Source: Kaiparowitsia sp041742695 (GTDB lineage: Bacteria; Cyanobacteriota; Cyanobacteriia; Elainellales; Elainellaceae). From it: DNA of 5,368 nt. The number at the start of each line of letters is the position of its first letter. The stretch's first letter is position 1. Below the pieces are notes generated by a model. It had not been told where the DNA came from, searched no databases, and worked only from the letters and a program-made list of their open reading frames with translations. The translations under genes were made by a program, and so were the position numbers. This document shows, in pieces, positions 3,992 to 5,368 of this stretch. Location: positions 1 to 5,368 of the forward strand of contig JBGTOF010000371.1 of the NCBI GenBank assembly GCA_041742695.1. Direction: 5' to 3'.

Positions 3992-5368
3992 TTAGAGCGC
4001 TTCTCCGTCGGTTTCAATAACTTTTTGATACCAAAAATAGCTCTGTTTTTTCCGCCGTTCTAATTCTTTTTCTCGATCAACATAGACAAACCCGTACTGT
4101 TTTTGATAGCCATTCAACCAACTCAACAGGTCGATATACGACCAGGCAAAGTAGCCGAATAAAGGGATGCCATCGGCGATCGCCCCCTTGCAGGCAAGAA
4201 TATGCTGTTTCAAATACTCAATTCGAGGCTGATCTAAAATGTCTCCATTTTCAGCGATCGGATCCTTTGCCCCTATGCCATTTTCAGTGATTACGATTGG
4301 AATGTTACCGTATCTTTCCTGAATTCGCTTCATGCCTTTATAAAGCCCTTCTGGATAGATTGCCCAGTCCCAATCGGTATACTCAATGTCGGGGTTTATA
4401 ACTCTCTTGAACAGTCCAGGGATGCCGCTTTCTTTCTGGCTACCCTTTTCACCTGTTGTATTCACTGCAGCAGGACCGACTCCATCTATGGGGTTGTGTG
4501 CCAGAAAGGTGCTTTGATAGTAATTGATGCCGATGAAGTCAATTTTCGCCTGCTTTAAAAGTGTGCGATCGCCCTCTAATACTGTTGGGGCACCCCATTT
4601 ATTCTGATAGTAATTCCACATGTTTTCAGGATATTCACCCCGAAGAACAGGATCATAAAACCAATGGTGATCCATGGCTTCGTAGTTTTTGTACGCCTGG
4701 ATGTCTTCTGCTTGATCGCTGATTGGAAAGCCGGGTAATAGGACATGGGCAACGCCGATCTTGCCCTCCAGAATTTTGTGATCATGGACTAATTGTTTAT
4801 ACTCACCGACTGCTTTTGCATGAGCTACGTTAACAATATGGCTCACTTCAACGGCTCTGCGCTCATCCTTAACTCCGGGCGGATGCAGACCATCCCGATA
4901 GCCGAGCATGATGAAGTTAATGACTTCGTTGAAGGTAATCCAGTATTTGACGCGATCGCCAAACTGCTCGAAACAAGTTCTGGCATAGATGGCGAATGCA
5001 TCAGCAACAGATCGATTTTCCCAGCCGCCAATATCTTGTAGGGCCTGGGGCAAATCCCAGTGATAGAGCGTTGCAAATGGGACAATCTGGTATTTCAATA
5101 ACTCGTCAATTAAGCGACTGTAGAATGCAATTCCTTCAGGATTAATCTCTCCCCTGCCATTAGGAAAAATCCGGGCCCAAGCGATCGAAAATCGGTAGGA
5201 ACGCAGCCCCAACTCTGCCATTAACCGAACGTCTTCCTGATATCGGTTGTAATGGTCGGCAGCAATATCCCCGTTGGTTCCCTGGTATGTGGTGCCAGGC
5301 AAATGAGAATAGACATCCCAAATGGATAGTCCTTTGCCATCTTGCTGATAGGCTCCTTCGACTTGGTA
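3992..5368 (-). CDS. Family 1 glycoside hydrolase with 6-phospho-beta-glycosidase signature (5' partial)
   Basis: The frame stays open to the window edge: 458 residues are visible, beginning YQVEGA, part of the N-terminal GH1 signature, so only about 15-20 residues are missing. A start at 5302 (TTG, reading LPGTTYQG) would delete that signature and is wrong. GH1 enzymes are retaining (beta/alpha)8-barrel beta-glycosidases. Visible-residue numbering: HWDLP 103-107, acid/base E148 in TFNEV, NYY 282-284, nucleophile E362 in ITENG. In beta-glucosidases the acid/base Glu is followed by Pro and the late motif is NFEW with a sugar-binding Glu. Here the motif is LLSWLNGYQKQYGF, with S416, K423 and Y425 at the spacing of the phosphate-binding Ser-Lys-Tyr of 6-phospho-beta-glycosidases such as LacG. 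There is no signal peptide in the visible part. Three HIP1 sites show it is adapted to this genome. Family certain; phospho-substrate inferred. Confidence 0.92.
   Translation of the reverse strand, partial: YQVEGAYQQDGKGLSIWDVYSHLPGTTYQGTNGDIAADHYNRYQEDVRLMAELGLRSYRFSIAWARIFPNGRGEINPEGIAFYSRLIDELLKYQIVPFATLYHWDLPQALQDIGGWENRSVADAFAIYARTCFEQFGDRVKYWITFNEVINFIMLGYRDGLHPPGVKDERRAVEVSHIVNVAHAKAVGEYKQLVHDHKILEGKIGVAHVLLPGFPISDQAEDIQAYKNYEAMDHHWFYDPVLRGEYPENMWNYYQNKWGAPTVLEGDRTLLKQAKIDFIGINYYQSTFLAHNPIDGVGPAAVNTTGEKGSQKESGIPGLFKRVINPDIEYTDWDWAIYPEGLYKGMKRIQERYGNIPIVITENGIGAKDPIAENGDILDQPRIEYLKQHILACKGAIADGIPLFGYFAWSYIDLLSWLNGYQKQYGFVYVDREKELERRKKQSYFWYQKVIETDGEAL

Larger units (their letters stand above)
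1030..4959. repeat. HIP1 octamer GCGATCGC, 12 dispersed copies
   Basis: Exact copies start at 1030, 1180, 1323, 2438, 2561, 2939, 3274, 3464, 3755, 4176, 4565 and 4952. About 0.1 copy is expected by chance in a window this size. Eleven copies lie inside coding regions; the one at 1030 lies in the gap before the TPR gene, inside a 14-base palindrome. HIP1 over-representation is a hallmark of many cyanobacterial genomes. Confidence 0.95.

Noticed and set aside
1..5368. tRNA, rRNA, CRISPR array or transposase gene
   Set aside because: No cloverleaf with a TTCGA arm, no regularly spaced direct repeats and no transposase-like reading frame were found on either strand.

Overview
The window looks like chromosomal DNA of a beta-cyanobacterium. 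The octamer GCGATCGC (HIP1) occurs 12 times in 5.4 kb, where chance predicts about 0.1. One gene encodes the Rubisco assembly chaperone Raf1, which belongs to the cyanobacterial/plastid Rubisco lineage. The species cannot be named from the sequence.

Layout on the + strand: an A-type iron-sulfur carrier gene of the IscA/SufA/HesB family (82-447); a 632-base gap (448-1079) holding a dense run of hairpins (about 677-1040) that I read as a candidate structured RNA; a small TPR protein (1080-1508); an unrecognised 62-residue protein with a strong ribosome binding site (1760-1948), closed by a 13-bp-stem terminator (2001-2040); and a pyridoxamine-phosphate-oxidase-like flavoprotein with its own -10 box (2124-2678). 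On the - strand: raf1 (2705-3796), convergent with the flavoprotein gene, and upstream of it a family 1 glycoside hydrolase (3992-5368) whose 5' end is cut by the window edge.

The genes do not form one pathway. They are housekeeping and accessory genes in at least four transcription units: the Fe-S carrier (perhaps with the RNA region and TPR gene), the 62-aa gene, the flavoprotein, and the minus-strand genes, where raf1 and the hydrolase are separated by 195 bases.

Two things merit attention. The first is the hairpin array between the Fe-S carrier and TPR genes. It has eight consecutive local stems, a long-range 8-bp helix and a competing 7-bp pairing, and no credible protein. It matches none of the RNase P, tmRNA or SRP RNA signatures I know. 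It might be a stand-alone HEARO/omegaRNA-type element, but that is only a hypothesis. The second is the glycoside hydrolase, which carries the Ser-Lys-Tyr phosphate-binding signature of 6-phospho-beta-glycosidases, an unexpected specificity in a lineage that generally lacks PTS sugar uptake.
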